64,000 nt of DNA from Thalassotalea_H sp040779345 (lineage in GTDB: Bacteria; Pseudomonadota; Gammaproteobacteria; Enterobacterales; Alteromonadaceae): assembly GCA_040779345.1 (NCBI GenBank), contig JBFONU010000014.1, forward strand, positions 1-64,000, read 5' to 3'. Numbering within the stretch: the stretch's first letter is position 1; the number at the start of each line of letters is the position of its first letter. Below, piece after piece: positions 63,359-64,000 of the stretch. The position numbers and the translations under genes were made by a program. Under the pieces are notes generated by a model, which was not told the origin of the DNA, made no database searches, and worked only from the letters and a program-made list of their open reading frames with translations.

Positions 63359-64000
63359 TTACTCCTGCGGACATAATTTTTGCTTGTCTTGCTCGTTGAA
63401 TTTCACGTACTTCAACGGAATGTTTGAATTTATTATAAACATCAACCATACCGCTTGTTTTACTCCAGCCCATTGCATACTTTCTTAGTTTATCGGCTTG
63501 TTCATCACTCATACTTTTTGTTAAGTCAGAAAAAATTTCGTTCCATTTGTGTCGGCCTAGATGGGGGGTTATATGAAACCCTAGAGCTTTAGATAATATT
63601 TTGAATATTCCATTAATACCTTTGACATTTAGCGGCTCCCCCTTTGTTCCTTTGCTATCATGCTCAGCAATGAAGATAAATTCATGCAACTCTGATTTAG
63701 TAAATCGTTTACGCTGATATTCAATATACTTATCAAGCTCTATCATAATGTTTGGATCAACATAAGCAGAGTGAGCATCAGTTTTTTGTGATGAAGGATT
63801 AACACGGGGATCAGTAAGGTCATTCGGTGTTTTCGTGATCCGAATTTGATCACCCGTTCCCTCAAATTGGCAATCACTGATTTTAAGCTTACTGATTGCG
63901 CCTCTACGCTCACCAGTTTCCAATATCAGTTGAACAATAAGAGAATTACGTTGTTTAGCGTGCTTAAAAGGGTTATCTGGTGAGTCTATTTGAATTATTT
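63345..64000 (-). CDS. First tyrosine recombinase, partial (5' end outside window)
   Basis: The frame is open to the window edge. It shows box I in TGERRGAISKL, box II HLGRHKW and candidate Tyr in VYNKF, the catalytic C-terminal half of a tyrosine recombinase. An internal ATG at 63923 is not the start, because the coding sequence continues upstream (LIVQLILE). Its 3' end overlaps the next gene by 14 bases. Confidence 0.85.
   Translation of the reverse strand, partial: IIQIDSPDNPFKHAKQRNSLIVQLILETGERRGAISKLKISDCQFEGTGDQIRITKTPNDLTDPRVNPSSQKTDAHSAYVDPNIMIELDKYIEYQRKRFTKSELHEFIFIAEHDSKGTKGEPLNVKGINGIFKILSKALGFHITPHLGRHKWNEIFSDLTKSMSDEQADKLRKYAMGWSKTSGMVDVYNKFKHSVEVREIQRARQAKIMSAGVNDGK

Larger units (their letters stand above)
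56348..64000 (-). mobile_element. Recombinase-trio element, right end beyond window
   Basis: Six genes in one strand overlap or abut: three tyrosine recombinases, two small accessory proteins and a RecD2-like helicase. The layout resembles recombinase-in-trio or Tn554-like modules (two or three recombinases and a small coiled-coil protein), extended by a helicase. The left boundary is placed at the terminator only for convenience; the true ends are unknown. Confidence 0.6.

Noticed and set aside
56371..64000. Assignment to the gamma-mobile-trio (GmtY/Z/X) family
   Set aside because: The count of recombinases and presence of a small protein are alike, but I cannot match the small proteins or the recombinase sequences to that family with confidence.
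1..64000. CRISPR array, prophage or rRNA operon
   Set aside because: No regularly spaced short repeats, phage structural genes or rRNA sequence were found in the window.

Overview
The window looks like chromosomal DNA of a marine gammaproteobacterium of the Alteromonadales, most likely Colwelliaceae (Colwellia/Thalassotalea type). This is inferred from the AT-rich composition, the gene families (DUF2750, HupE-like, PhoD/PhoA with a TonB receptor, paired RhlE helicases) and Shine-Dalgarno/sigma-70/sigma-54 signals of proteobacterial type. No single marker fixes the genus.

Layout. 1-3125: the 3' part of a tRNA-Tyr gene, a degenerate receiver-TPR protein, an HPt protein and an OmpR-type regulator. 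3204-13447: housekeeping genes (two RhlE-type DEAD-box helicases, YaiI, a DUF748 envelope protein, an acyl-CoA thioesterase, DUF2750, DsbA, a TIGR00266 protein, a CWC protein, an exported RidA, proline iminopeptidase). 13582-19073: a duplicated module of CPBP membrane proteases, very small membrane or exported proteins, two LytS-type kinases and one LytTR regulator. Both halves carry the same BtsR-like direct-repeat promoter. 19163-22533: an AraC regulator, an M61 peptidase and an unknown protein. 22516-36215: a MacB-like ABC export operon (adaptor, ATPase, three tandem permeases) behind a good sigma-54 promoter with an upstream palindrome, a b561/c'-type cytochrome pair, and an NtrY/NtrC-like kinase and sigma-54 activator that probably drive the export operon. 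36348-40367: a LysR regulator, a 56-residue ORF, a PQQ-type propeller and a response regulator with an unassigned output region. 40571-47127: a phosphate-scavenging cluster (PhoA lipoprotein; TonB receptor, phosphodiesterase-like protein and PhoD) transcribed divergently from two well-formed Pho-box promoters.

47122-64000 is accessory DNA. A HipBA-like toxin-antitoxin island with RHS and IS3 debris lies between two identical 154-bp copies of the 3' end of a flavoprotein gene. After HupE-like genes come a broken ferritin remnant next to an intact ferritin, a structured intergenic element and two unrecognised genes. Last is a minus-strand chain of six overlapping genes that runs off the window: three divergent tyrosine recombinases, two small accessory proteins and a RecD2-like helicase.

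The best candidates for something undescribed are the duplicated CPBP/LytS/LytTR module with its shared promoter architecture and 16-residue hydrophobic ORF, the recombinase-trio/RecD operon, and the 154-bp-repeat HipBA island. All functions are read from sequence motifs; no database search was run.
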